NCBI GenBank assembly: GCA_936450465.1
Contig: OW388289.1
Span: 70,616,420-70,680,419 of the forward strand
DNA from: Gibbula magus
Taxonomy: Eukaryota > Mollusca > Gastropoda > Trochida > Trochidae
Direction of reading: 5' to 3'
DNA: 64,000 nt
A model generated the notes under the pieces. It did not search any database, had not been told where the DNA came from, and was given only the letters and a program-made list of their open reading frames with translations. The position numbers were made by a program, and so were the translations under genes. Shown here piece by piece: positions 13,200 to 23,935 of the stretch. Each line of letters starts with the position of its first letter. The stretch's first letter is position 1.

Positions 13200-14130
13200 G
13201 AGTGCTAAGATTCTTATTAGACAACCAGTTTCTAGATCTCAACAAGATTTGATCCATTACAGAAAATACAGAATACGGCTGCTCGTCTCCTCACCCAACA
13301 ACAGTCACAATCAAGTCGTACTACTAGAGTCAACAAATCACTTCACTGTCTCCTCACCCAACAACAGTCACAATCAAGTCGTATTACTAGAGTCCACAAA
13401 TCACTTCACTGTCTACTCACCCAACAACAGTCACAATCAAGTCGTACTAGTAGAGTCCACAAATCACGTCACTGTCTCCTCACCCAACAACAGTCACAAT
13501 CAAGTCGTACTACTAGAGACCACAAATCACTTCACTGTCTCCTCACCCAACAACAGTCACAATCAAGTCGTACTACTAGAGTCCACAAATCACTTCACTG
13601 TCTCCTCACCCAACAACAGTCACAATCAAGTCGTACTACTAGAGTCCACAAATCACTTCACTGTCTCCTCACCCAACAACAGTCACAATCAAGTCGTACT
13701 ACTAGAGTCCACAAATCACTTCACTGTCTCCTCACCCAACAACAGTCACAATCAAGTCGTACTACTAGAGTCCAGAAATCACGTCACTGTCTCCTCACCC
13801 AACAACAGTCACAATCAAGTCGTACTACTAGAGTCCACAAATCACTTCACTGTCTCCTCACCCAACAACAGTCACAATCAAGTCGTACTACTAGAGTCCA
13901 CAAATCACTTCACTGTCTCCTCACCCAACAACAGTCACAATCAAGTCGTACTACTAGAGTCCACAAATCACGTCACTGTCTCCTCACCCAACAACAGTCA
14001 CAATCAAGTCGTACTACTAGAGTCCACAAATCACTCCACTGTCTCCTCACCCAACAACAGTCACAATCAAGTCGTACTACTAGAGTCCACAAATCACTTC
14101 ACTGTCTCCCCATCACATATCAACTAAAAC
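13200..14130 (+). pseudogene. Non-LTR retrotransposon (CR1/L2-like) 3' fragment with internal expansion
   Basis: In the frame starting at 13251 the sequence reads DPLQKIQNTAARLLTQQQ and ends VHKSLHCLPITYQLKHYL. This matches the conserved C-terminal reverse-transcriptase motif of CR1/L2/Rex-like LINEs (LQ..QN.AARL...LHWLP). Between the two motif halves, a 63-bp unit has been multiplied to 13 copies. Because 63 is a multiple of three, all frames stay open, which creates a 344-residue open frame from 13093 that has no biological support. Confidence 0.75.
13285..14103 (+). repeat. 63-bp minisatellite, 13 units
   Basis: Exactly 13 tandem units of 63 bp, each starting gtctcctcacccaacaacag and containing gtcgtactactagagtccac. 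Units differ by single substitutions only (for example tcactt/tcacgt, gtctcc/gtctac). Duplication copy B has exactly one unit at 61391-61453 with the same flanks. The unit is a piece of LINE reverse transcriptase. Confidence 0.97.
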
Positions 14131-16430
14131 ATTATTTGCATAGTTGAAAATGCCAAATCGAGATTTACACGCAAATTCAGATATTTAAGACCAAATATCG
14201 AGAGAATATATTTGATTTTCCAACGTACCTTCCCAAAACCAAAAATATGACCTAGTATGAAAACACTGGGCAAACTATAGTAATATCCAATGCTCACATT
14301 CTCTCACACACTCTGTTCAGATACGAAGCTCAAAATCTCCTCCTCGGGATTATTCCAATATCTCTATACGATGCATATATTCATGCCTATTAACCTCTGT
14401 TATTGGCAAATATATTAATCATCTGAAATAATTACATGAACATATCTCAGAAATAACATATACTTACTTATAAATCCTTATATGTATATCCTAGATTATT
14501 AGTTTCTAAATGTCAACAAATAATGCTGTAAACTTCTCTGTTTAGAAAAAACTTTGCAAGGCTTTTAGGGGTTTATGTGTTCATATTGATTCTATGAGGT
14601 TACTAAGAAATGTCATCATACAAAATACGAGATTAACAATCTAAGAATAATAAATAGGTATGAACTGGGTTATACCAGGCCTTCATCAGAATTAAACTAA
14701 ATTTTATATTTTAAAACATTATATGTTCATGTTTCTAAAAACACCTTTTTGAAAATCGTTGTTTTGTTTATGGCGTCTTACAGTATGATGAGTTAACAAG
14801 TTCAATGAGATTATTTATGTCTATTAATAATATTTTATTAATTGCATTTCAACATTTCATAATTTCCAACTTACATGCCAAATAAGCTGGCCTTCAACAT
14901 TTTGAAAAAGCGATTCATTCACCCTAAGTGGATTTGAACAGACATAAAAAATATATTCTGATATATGAACTTGTCTTTTCAAACAATATTACCAACACAG
15001 ATATTCAAAATCATTTTTTTCTGGCTGCAGTATGTTTGCTTTTTTTTTAATGTGGCGACGTTTCCTTTGTTAATTACATGTATCTTATAAATGAAACTTC
15101 CGACGACCACTTTGTCTGACATTGTAACTGTTAAAACCAAAACGTTTGATGTGAGAAACAGTAGTAATGTTATTATGATCAAGGCGATTGGTCATACATA
15201 AGGGACCATTAAATTCTAACTTTATTCTACTTTTAAGTTAGTGGGAGCCTCGAGGCTCCTCTTGGGACTGGTCATGATTCTAATTTCATAATATCACGAA
15301 CAACATGAGTACGTGGTGCCTTTGGAAATAAGGATCACAGCGAATTTTAACTTTATAAAATTACAATCTGAGAGCATTATATTGATACAACTTCGGGATT
15401 ATTCCAATATCTCTGGTGACAGATTACAAGTGCGTTTGAAAACTGATATACCCTTAGGCATCTTGGCAAAATAGAATTTTAGAGGATGCCATTTAAACAA
15501 ATTTGGAATTCATATACGTCATGGAATTTCATTTACAACATTAATGTCTTATGTTTTGAGATATATAGATTTTGATATACACATGTTGCAGTGATAGAAA
15601 CTGAAAACATATTTGGTGAAATTTACATGCATCTCAATGCTTGTATAGCGCAAATATCCTACCCAGCTCCTCACAGAAGCGCTGATAGATTGACCAATTG
15701 ATGTCACTCCTCAGCGAACATCTTATTCACATTCTCAGTTTAGTTGAAATAATTCATTTTTATTTTAAAACAAACTATTGAATACAGGCACACCTGTCGT
15801 CCATGAAGTCAAATGAGGAATGGTATTTCTTTACAGACAAGAAATGTTCAATTTACATGCAATATACTATGTACACCAAGTTTAAGTAGTTTTGTTGAAA
15901 AATATGCTGTGACATTACCCAAATTGAAACTTTAGTAAACAAAGGATTAAAACAGTCTTAAGTCAAAAACTTCAATCATCATCAACTTTCCTACCTAGAC
16001 ATTGTTGTATTCAAATGAATGACATTTTGCGACATTCGTTTTATAATATCTTTAATATGTTGTAAATGCAACTGCAGGCCGTTATTGGTATACCGGTGAG
16101 CACAACAGTCAAGTTCACTATTTGCAACCCTCTAAGATGTTGTCAGAGATTTGAAAATATTTGACAAACTTATGAGTAGACACGATTTTGGAGACATATT
16201 TAATGGATGCAAATATATGTATTTCAATCCTTTTCAACTTACAATATTCGAGAGCCGTGCTTTAAACTCTTATAACTTGAGGGGTACGTTTGTAGCAGGC
16301 AAAACTTAGTTGTTTCATTCGGGTATAGACATATGTTAAACGTGCCGCATCAGATGAAATTACATCCAGTACACACAGATGATCATGTTATATAAGTTTT
16401 AATAACAACATCAAGATAGGCGGAAATTTC
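14130..16430. other. Non-coding part of duplication copy A
   Basis: No credible gene. The stretch matches 61500-63780 in copy B. It holds a perfect 16-bp palindrome, ggagcctcgaggctcc (15244-15259), and short AT-rich runs. Confidence 0.6.
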
Positions 16431-17284
16431 ATTTATAATAAGAGTATAGCAATATAGTGAAATTGTAGATCTAGAGGGAAATTTCTATGAAAAGGCGGTC
16501 ATCGAAATCAAATATGGAATTCTCAATATTAATTTGTTGTACTTTGAAGACATTAAAAGTGCAACCCTAGCATATTGCAAATGTCAAAAGGTAAATGGCA
16601 TAGGGAAGACTTTCTACTGCATCCCGCTGTGCCTTTCAACATTTCTTGCATCTGTGGACAAAATCAAAGGAGCAAATTCTTGTATAGCATACTGTCATCA
16701 CAATCTGCAACCAATCCTACTGGCCCAAAAACATGGGAGACTGTTTTGGACAAAACTTATGACAAAGACGATTGGTCAAACATTTATTTAATGACAAGTA
16801 GATGCACAGAAAGTGTATAGTGTACAGTTAAGGTGGTTTAATTTCAAAATTGCTCATAATATTCTTATGACTAAATACAAGTTGTTCTTGATGAAAAATA
16901 CATTGATTCCCCACTATGCTCTTTTCGCGAATCAGCTCCTGAAACAATAATACATTTATGTGAATGTCAATATAGCATGAATGTCTGGAAGAAGTTAAAA
17001 TATTATCTGAAGGAAATATTGAACTTTCACATGAAAATATGATATTTGGTTTTAAAGGAAAACATAATAATCCACTAAAAGTGGTCATGTTATTAATAAA
17101 ATACTCATTGTATAAATCAAGCCTTAAAAAGGTAAAGCCAAAGTTCACCTTTTTTCAAAAAGAAATACTCGAATATTATGAGGCTACAAAATACATAGCC
17201 TTTTCAAAAGCACAACCAGCGCAATTGTATATCTTCTGGTCTTCCTTCCATACACTTTTTTCTGATATGAATGACCCTGAATAA
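16430..17284 (+). pseudogene. L1/Tx1-like LINE, 3' end of reverse-transcriptase ORF
   Basis: Several frames together give the C-terminal part of an L1/Tx1-type ORF2. The pieces are EGNFYEKAVIEIKYGILN and a fingers-side segment; a DDWSNIYLMTSRC stretch; VQLRWFNFKIAHNILMTKYK; then ESAPETIIHLCECQYSMNVW (the usual E-x-H-x-C...W end). The last open part (17039-17284) reads FGFKGKHNNPLK, then KYSLYKSSLKKVKPKFTFFQ, and stops at 17282-17284. At least two frameshifts separate these pieces, so it is dead. The region continues upstream into sequence shared with copy B. Confidence 0.7.
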
Positions 17285-18015
17285 ATTATATATGTATTTG
17301 AACACGTATTTACAATCCATTGTAAATGATTGCAAAGGAAGTGTTAAAGTGATAATTGTTAAATTTCATAACAATACATTTCCTCTCTTTTCATTAACAG
17401 TTACATCGTTCCTGGCAGTTTGAAGACGTTAAACATTGATTGATTTGACCATCTGTATATTTTGTATGTAGCACTCATGATATAATACAGTGATGAAACT
17501 AAAAAGGCTATGTATGTGATCAAAATTGTGGTAACAGTATTCCCAATTCAGAAACAGTGTGACATAAAATCATATTCTTTAAATTATCTACAATATTTCT
17601 ACTGTACTTGCCTTGATATTTGGTGGTAGTCGCCACACAATGCGCAGTTATGTTCTAATCGTATGTTACGATATTTCAATGTTTAGTTTGTATTACAAAT
17701 TTACAAGAGGTTCATTCATAGTGCAAGTGGTGCCTGCAATATTGAATTATAAATCGTTGTTACATGATTTCTTTCTTCATGTATCATTAATACAAATGGG
17801 GCCTCCTGAGACAATTTGAGATGATACTGTAAAAATAAACGTTGCCTTAGCTTATTTATTAACCATTTGACATTAAGCAATCAGCATCACTTCTCTCTGA
17901 CAGAAAGAATTTACGGTCCACGGATAAATAAAGTAATCTATTTTGACTGGCAGTGCTCTTGAATGTGGTATTTAACTGTACCACGTAATAGTCAGGACAT
18001 TCAAATATAAGATAC
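17285..18015. other. Unique AT-rich stretch, nothing recognised
   Basis: Downstream of the LINE stop and upstream of the last candidate exon of the minus-strand gene. I see no repeat termini or credible open frame here. The 3' part of the minus-strand gene could lie here. Confidence 0.4.
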
Positions 18016-18327
18016 CTTGTAAAATGGGATAGCGCCTTTGTTCGTGAAGAGCCAGTACTTCTTTACAAATGATAGTAGAGGGGCATTTGCTGTGTAAATG
18101 AATGTGTAACTCATTGAGTAATAGTTCAGGAGAAAATCGATGGCTAATAGCAATGTTCACTTCCAAAAATGGGTAGTCGTGGTACGGGAAATTGAAGAGA
18201 AACTGCTCAACATACCATCAGGCACTACAACTGTATAGCTCATCACAAATGGGCTCAAAACAAGAACAGCTTTACCACAAGTGGCACCGATGAAGATCTG
18301 ATTATTGGTAATCAGTAACCTAAATAT
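18016..18327 (-). pseudogene. Candidate exon 4 of an unrecognised gene
   Basis: The minus strand enters after a strong acceptor (tttttccttttag) at 18328 and leaves at a GTATCT donor after 18016. In the phase dictated by the previous exon it reads IFRLLITNNQIFIGATCGK, then VLVLSPFVMSYTVVVPDGML. A shift of frame near 18215 then opens a second protein-like stretch, FPYHDYPFLEVNIAISHRF, then CPSTIICKEVLALHEQRRY. Both parts look like real protein, so one indel (mutation or sequence error) is likely. The alternating hydrophobic pattern hints at beta-strands. I do not recognise the family. Confidence 0.4.
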
Positions 18328-18924
18328 CTAAAAGGAAAAACATTCTGACCTTTGTAATAGGCAACTGTTATAGTGGGGTGTTTTTTTCATTGTGTAAGAT
18401 GGTTGTTCACATATATTTAATGTCTCAGATTACTGTTTTGGTAAAGAACACAGATTAGATGAGAGATGTTCTGGTTAGGTGATGATGTGAAGATCACAGT
18501 AATTTGCTTAATTTGCAATAATCTATATTTCATTATGTATATATGGATATGTTATATTTCACTAAGAAACAACGACGTTTAATTCAGTTAATAACACAAC
18601 TACCTCAGTGCATTTGACAGCTATCAGGTCAGTAATTTTTGGTCTGTGTCTAAGGCGTAAAATTAATATTGCTTGTCCAGGGAGCTTTTCAAAAACTATG
18701 TTCACAAGATATGTGTATGATTCGATTTGGATTAATTTGACAAATGAATCCTCATAAGAGTGGTTAAAAACATAAAATATCTGAGGAAAGCTTTTGTGAC
18801 ACTAGATGTATGTCTCTTACTTATTTAAGCATCAAGTCGTTTTGTACTGCATGGCCGACGTTATAGATGTTGGTAATATATAGAAGACACTGCTTGTATG
18901 GATGATCAACAACTTTAGTTTTAC

Positions 18925-19043
18925 AATGGTGACTTGTAGGTATTGAGTTCTACACAGCCTCACGCATGCATCCCGAACATGAAGAAGTTGATGATTGTGT
19001 TTTCTATACCGTTCCTTCACCACTGTTCGTTTGGAAAACTCAT
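18925..19043 (-). CDS. Candidate exon 3 of an unrecognised gene
   Basis: A 119-nt exon between acceptor tttatttgcag (ending at 19044) and donor GTAAAA (from 18924). The G left over from the previous exon completes a GAT codon. The exon then reads EFSKRTVVKERYRKHNHQLL and HVRDACVRLCRTQYLQVTI, ending in phase 0, which is exactly the phase needed by exon 4. The peptide is basic and helical-looking. Three exons agreeing in phase is the main support; function is unknown. Confidence 0.4.
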
Positions 19044-19244
19044 CTGCAAATAAACAAGATGTTGAAAAGGATTTGAATTATATTGGTAAATGTTAAAGTG
19101 ACAATGAGTATGTTTTCAATATTATTTCTTTTATCATATATAACTGATATCAATCTCTAGAAACATCTTTCATCTACACTGTGGCACATGGGAAATAAGT
19201 TACATATCAAGGCAATCCGATGTAATTTTTTAAACACACCCTAC

Positions 19245-19404
19245 CTCCACTGTAGCGCTCGCCAGTGAATAGGATGTATATGGTATCTCCTGTCTTGAAT
19301 TCTAGATTGGTTTTACTGTCGAACAGAATAATAAGTATCCTCATGACTGCACTTGTCTTTTGCACAGTAACTATGACAACTGACGTGCACAGGAATCTTC
19401 TTGA
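19245..19404 (-). CDS. Candidate exon 2 of an unrecognised gene
   Basis: A 160-nt segment between acceptor cttctgcag and donor GTAGGG. The open phase reads SRRFLCTSVVIVTVQKTSAV, then LIILFDSKTNLEFKTGDTIY and ILFTGERYSG, leaving one base that joins exon 3 correctly. The second half looks most protein-like. A different frame is also open in the first half, so a small indel here is possible. Confidence 0.35.
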
Positions 19405-20689
19405 CTGCAGAAGATGATTGTACATGCGTTGTCATAGTTACCTTGTCAAGTTGCTCTTGTCGTTCATGGTGATTGGTGACGTAGTTTGTATCATGATTAT
19501 ATCGGTATTAACTACATGTACATAACTGAATGACGCTATTAAACAATTTTCGTGAGTACTTTAACCTTTTTTCGTTGCTTTGGTCTGTTTACAGTGTGCG
19601 ATTCGAGCACAACCTTTGCGCGTTTAGACCCAATGCAGATTCAGACTTCACCCTTTCTTATTAACGCAATTATTCCGCTTATTTGGAGTTTAAAAAATCT
19701 GGGGGAAAATTTCCTATGACAGAGATATTTGGTTATTTTACTGTATTGTTATCAACTATCTCAATGTCACTTTAAGGTTACAATATATTTTGTATTTAAT
19801 TGGATATTTCTCTCTTTTTGTAATTTGAACATGCAATCTCATCACATCACAAACAACCTACTTATTCAATGATAAGTCTTTGTCAGTGGATAGTGTTTCA
19901 ACTTAGGATCACGATCTACGAATCTCGTTTCCCTTCAGGTACTCAGCCACTTGTTTTGTGGATGCAAGTGCGTTCCTACCAACAGGTTTCACATACATAA
20001 ACAGTCAAAATGGTGTTCCTGTCTTTCTTTTAGGAAACAATATTGACCTTTTTGATATATGTGAAATAATGATGAAAGAAGTGTTACACTCAAAGCACCT
20101 CACCTCACCCGAAGTATACAGTAAGAATTAGTGTTGTACCTCTAGGGCAAGCAGCGAAGTCAACTGCAGGAAACTGGCAATTAAATCAGCAGGGGTCAGA
20201 TTGCTAAATCTCTAAATCAAACAGTATGAAGCATAATTTATCTTCTACTGATATGTGTGTATAGCATGTGTCTAGACAACACTTGACGGTGTATTAATCT
20301 TGTCAGTGAACTGATAAAATGGTGCTTTGTACCAGAGAAAATCAATGCATTTTAATAAAACAATGTTTGCACTTAATGCTCTCAGTATTATGCAAAGGCT
20401 ACAATATCACTTTTGAGCTGTTAATAGGTGGCATGAACATGCTTTAATCAATAACATGAAATAGACACATATTTGTTTTATGATGAATAATATACATGAC
20501 ATAATTTATAATTTAAGGTTATGATGTTGATCTCCAATATTGCTCTGTTTGTAAGCTCAATGAAAGAAACAAATAAAAAGATATATGCACTAATGAGTTA
20601 GAAATAATCTTGTTGAAATTAACCGTTAAGAATTGTGAAAGAGAGCAAGTTTAATGGTGTAACTGCCGTATCTAGAGACTCTAGTCTGC

Positions 20690-20830
20690 CCGAAATAAAG
20701 TTTACTCATGCTGAAAAATGATTCCCTTATCTAAAACACGCAATATAGTTCTTGAAGATCTAGTTTTATTAGATTCCCTCAAAGATGTGGCGTGCCTTGA
20801 AATTTAATTTAATTCCAACACAATGTAATG
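20690..20830 (+). repeat. Dispersed repeat, member 4 (partial)
   Basis: Contains the second half of the repeat at 7760-8010: acacgcaatatagttc, then a tttattag...tccctcaaagatgtggcg stretch. The first half is not recognisable. Confidence 0.45.
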
Positions 20831-21120
20831 TTGAACTCGACCCTTATTCCACAATGGCATACAAAAACTTTGAACCACAATGTTAACTGCTACAATAGGA
20901 GTTTAATTACGCATTTCAAGATACTCTTGAATCATTCAAAGGACAGAAGTGTAATATCATCAATCTATTTGCAAACGTTATTTTTATATAAATGTTCATG
21001 TTTCTTCACTGTTGAGGGAAACCGTTTGAAAACAAGACGATACTGTACTCCACTTGGGGTGTTTTAAAGAGTATTTCGTTGATAGCCCCGCTAGAAATAT
21101 TGTATGGAAAAGTGCGTTAC

Positions 21121-21330
21121 ACATTTTGTGTTAATATTGATGTAACACCTGTTATCATGACGGTTTCAAGACCTTGTTGAGAACCAATCAATAAGCATCC
21201 ATTATAATGTACCAAGACTTTTAAATGTTTGCATGTCATTTGCGTACAATTCAAGTCATCCTCATGGAAAATACAGCGGCTGATATGCTTCAGAGGATAA
21301 GAACCTTCAGGAATGGATGACAAGAGGACG
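21121..21330 (-). CDS. Candidate exon 1 of an unrecognised gene
   Basis: The minus strand reads LLSSIPEGSYPLKHISRCIF, HEDDLNCTQMTCKHLKVLVH and YNGCLLIGSQQGLETVMITG before a possible GTGTTA donor. The YNGCLLIGSQQG pattern is reminiscent of a beta-propeller blade, but this is only an impression. The start is not defined, because frames shift upstream near 21335. Its link to exon 2 is not proven by phase. Confidence 0.3.
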
Positions 21331-21339
21331 TGATGGACG

Positions 21340-22720
21340 TGACAGAAAGATTAGGTTCAGTTTCAATTTGCACCAAACATCAGTTGGAAAGTACTTCAAA
21401 ATGGTGATATATCATGCCTTCGGTTTTCAGTCAGTGAGATGGTAAGTTGCTTCTGCATACAATCATATAGTAATATTGTGTCTTTGTTGTAAAGGATATT
21501 TTCAGACATATCTCATAAATACTGTCAAGCATTGTCTCAGTAATATATGTGTTGACAAATATCTCTGCAAGTGCATTTGAAGATCATTATACTTTAGTGC
21601 ACTAACACAAACACTGTCATATCCATTAATCGCAGTGAGATTTCGTATATTTTAATTTTTATTTCACATATGAGTTTCTATTTACAATGTCCATCAATGA
21701 CATTATCTCTAATAGCTACATCACCTACATCTGATGGGAACGCACAACTATGTAACGAGAAGAAATTGTGTATCTGCAATCAACAGATGCTGACAAAGGA
21801 TGACATTTTATTTATTAATATTTTTAACACTGTACCAAGGGGGAAAAGTTATTATATAATATTCTCATCCAAAAGAGTCTTCAGACTACAACAATATAAT
21901 AATATGTACAGATGTTGCATACTTTGTTGCAAAATTCCATGATGTGTTGTAATGATGATTTCTTTCTTAAGCATATGGCAAAGATGGTAATTTGCAATGA
22001 CCGCATCATGATATATTATTACTATTCATAAATATATTTGTTAACAATGTGTATCGTCAAATATCGAAACTATTGAAGACAAGTTTGCTGATCAATAACA
22101 ATCAGCTGATTGAACTATGTTCGCTGGGAAGAGATCTCACTCAGAAATAATCATATATGTTGATAGCAAATACGTATCTCAAGGTGCAAACAGTACGACA
22201 CGAGTTCTACCAATATGTCTCTGTGAAACGTTTTCAAATCAGCTTACAGGAACTTAAAAAGTGAATTCTGGACACACAAAAAAGAAAACATGTTGTGTAT
22301 CTATTATGATTCTTCTAAATGGTAAACTCTCAACTTATTAACAACACTTGTAAATATGAAATAAATTCTCGAGTCTATTAAATATTGATGTGCCAACTTG
22401 TGAACATGATAATAGGTTTGTAGTGAAATATGTGATGCCTGAAAATCTATTTATGATTGTTTACAACTGCGCACAATGACGTTAATGGAACGAATAAGAA
22501 TTGTATTAATGACTTTCAGGAAGTCATGTGAAATTATGGTCATCACATCCAGATTGCGCTAATGGATTTCTATTTTTTAAATAATTTGACATTCCTATCT
22601 AAATAACAATTCAACGATAATGAATGGGTTGTCTTTATTTTTCTCAAAATACTTGCATTTAAGTATTACATTAATACAGCACAAATGGTATTTGCACATC
22701 AATTACAATTGGTAAGACAT
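21340..22720. other. Unique AT-rich stretch, nothing recognised
   Basis: No conserved motif, repeat terminus or credible exon seen. Upstream exons of the minus-strand gene could lie here, but I cannot point to one. Confidence 0.4.
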
Positions 22721-22724
22721 TTAA

Positions 22725-22753
22725 CCACACACACACACACACACACACACACA
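22725..22753. repeat. (CA)n microsatellite
   Basis: About 14 uninterrupted CA units directly before the small Penelope-like palindrome. Confidence 0.95.
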
Positions 22754-22754
22754 A

Positions 22755-22931
22755 ATGAGTCGTTTCCCACGTGAAGTAAGGTTATATATAGAAAAGAGTA
22801 AACATCAGAGATGGGTTTGACTGAATCAATCCAGTGGTACCCGTCTGATGTCTGAAGATTGATCCAGTCAAAACCATCTGATGTTTACTCTTTTCAATGA
22901 ATAACCTTACTTCACGTGAGAAGCAACTCAT
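22755..22931. repeat. Small inverted pair of Penelope-like 3' tips
   Basis: The left half (to about 22832) and right half (from about 22857) are inverted copies: cacgtgaagtaaggtta, then gaaaagagtaaacatcag and gggtttgactg. The halves equal the outermost tips of the large palindrome at 23002-23881 plus its flank (gagtcgtttctcacgtgaag at 22976-22995). It therefore seems to be an earlier or more truncated tail-out pair at the same target. Confidence 0.65.

Positions 22932-22933
<2 letters not shown>

Positions 22934-22962
<29 letters not shown>
22934..22962. repeat. (TA)n microsatellite
   Basis: TA run between the small and large palindromes. Confidence 0.95.
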
Positions 22963-22973
<11 letters not shown>

Positions 22974-23352
22974 ATGAGTCGTTTCTCACGTGAAGTAAGG
23001 TTATATATAGAAAAGAGTAAACATCAGATGGGTTTGACTGGATCAATCTTCTTTAATACGATGAGCTCATTTCGACCAGTATATCGGTCTTTTCAAGTAT
23101 GTTTAGACAAGTGGAAGATCGCATATATATATATACATGAACAAGAACAATAAATAATTACAACATCAATATCCTTACATGGCAGTAGGACATGGTCATT
23201 GTTTGATAATCACGCACGTCATAATTGCCTTGAGCACACTAATTGGGTGTGACTCTAGAACAATGCAGCCTTGTGAGGATCAATGAGTCTGCCTCATTAA
23301 TCACTAGGTAGACACAAGCAATAATTTACAGGTAATCACTTCCTTCTGTGAA

Positions 23353-23433
23353 CTAACTGTTAAGTGAGGGGCAGTATTTTTTGATAAAAAATGCTTCTTT
23401 GGTTTCTAAAGTTAAGCTTGAATTGTCTGATTT
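23353..23433 (-). pseudogene. Penelope-like GIY-YIG endonuclease, C-terminal end (left arm)
   Basis: Mirror image of 23450-23530 on the minus strand, with the same residues and stop. The two coding tails face away from each other. Confidence 0.7.
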
Positions 23434-23449
23434 GGAAAAAGTATTTTCC

Positions 23450-23530
23450 AAATCAGACAATTCAAGCTTAACTTTAGAAACCAAAGAAGCATTTTTTATC
23501 AAAAAATACTGCCCCTCACTTAACAGTTAG
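23450..23530 (+). pseudogene. Penelope-like GIY-YIG endonuclease, C-terminal end (right arm)
   Basis: Last 26 codons and stop of a Penelope-like ORF, 5'-truncated at the palindrome centre. The KEAFFIKKYCPSLN block is the recognisable element. All of the reverse transcriptase is missing. Confidence 0.7.
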
Positions 23531-23870
23531 TTCACAGAAGGAAGTGATTACCTGTAAATTATTGCTTGTGTCTACCTAGTGATTAATGAGGCAGACTCAT
23601 TGATCCTCACAAGGCTGCATTGTTCTAGAGTCACACCCAATTAGTGTGCTCAAGGCAATTATGACGTGCGTGATTATCAAACAATGACCATGTCCTACTG
23701 CCATGTAAGGATATTGATGTTGTAATTATTTATTGTTCTTGTTCATGTATATATATATATGCGATCTTCCACTTGTCTAAACATACTTGAAAAGACCGAT
23801 ATACTGGTCGAAATGAGCTCATCGTATTAAAGAAGATTGATCCAGTCAAACCCATCTGATGTTTACTCTT

Positions 23871-23872
<2 letters not shown>

Positions 23873-23932
<60 letters not shown>
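23873..23932. repeat. (TA)n microsatellite
   Basis: About 30 TA units directly at the right edge of the large palindrome. Confidence 0.95.

Positions 23933-23934
<2 letters not shown>

Positions 23935-23935
<1 letters not shown>

Larger units (their letters stand above)
1..16645 (+). repeat. Segmental duplication, copy A
   Basis: This whole stretch aligns in order and on the same strand with 48398-64000. Position 1 matches 48398 and position 16561 matches 63916. Shared landmarks are a TTAA inverted-repeat element, a mariner head, a Tc1 relic, a LINE tail with a 63-bp unit and an L1/Tx1-like LINE tail. The copies carry scattered substitutions and indels, so they are not a simple assembly echo. 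Both copies continue beyond the window, so the true ends are unseen. No intact host gene is apparent in it. Unmerged haplotypes placed in tandem could give the same picture. Confidence 0.92.
23002..23881. repeat. Large near-perfect palindrome of Penelope-like 3' ends
   Basis: Two arms of about 438 bp (23002-23439 and 23444-23881) with a 4-base spacer and no mismatch that I found. Each arm encodes the last codons of a Penelope-like retroelement ORF running outward from the centre. In the right arm, plus strand 23450-23530 reads KSDNSSLTLETKEAFFIKK and ends YCPSLNS-stop, the typical GIY-YIG endonuclease tail (KEA.FIKK..PSLN). A 3' untranslated region of about 350 bp follows, with a stem-loop (agaccgatatactggtc). 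The ends abut (TA)n tracts. Confidence 0.85.

Noticed and set aside
13285..14103. CRISPR-like regular array
   Set aside because: Units are contiguous and near-identical along their full length, with no unique spacers, in a eukaryotic context.
13093..14127. 344-residue open frame with 21-residue repeats, looking like a repetitive secreted or structural protein
   Set aside because: It is a by-product of the 63-bp minisatellite. The LINE reverse-transcriptase reading is in another frame, and copy B has only one unit.
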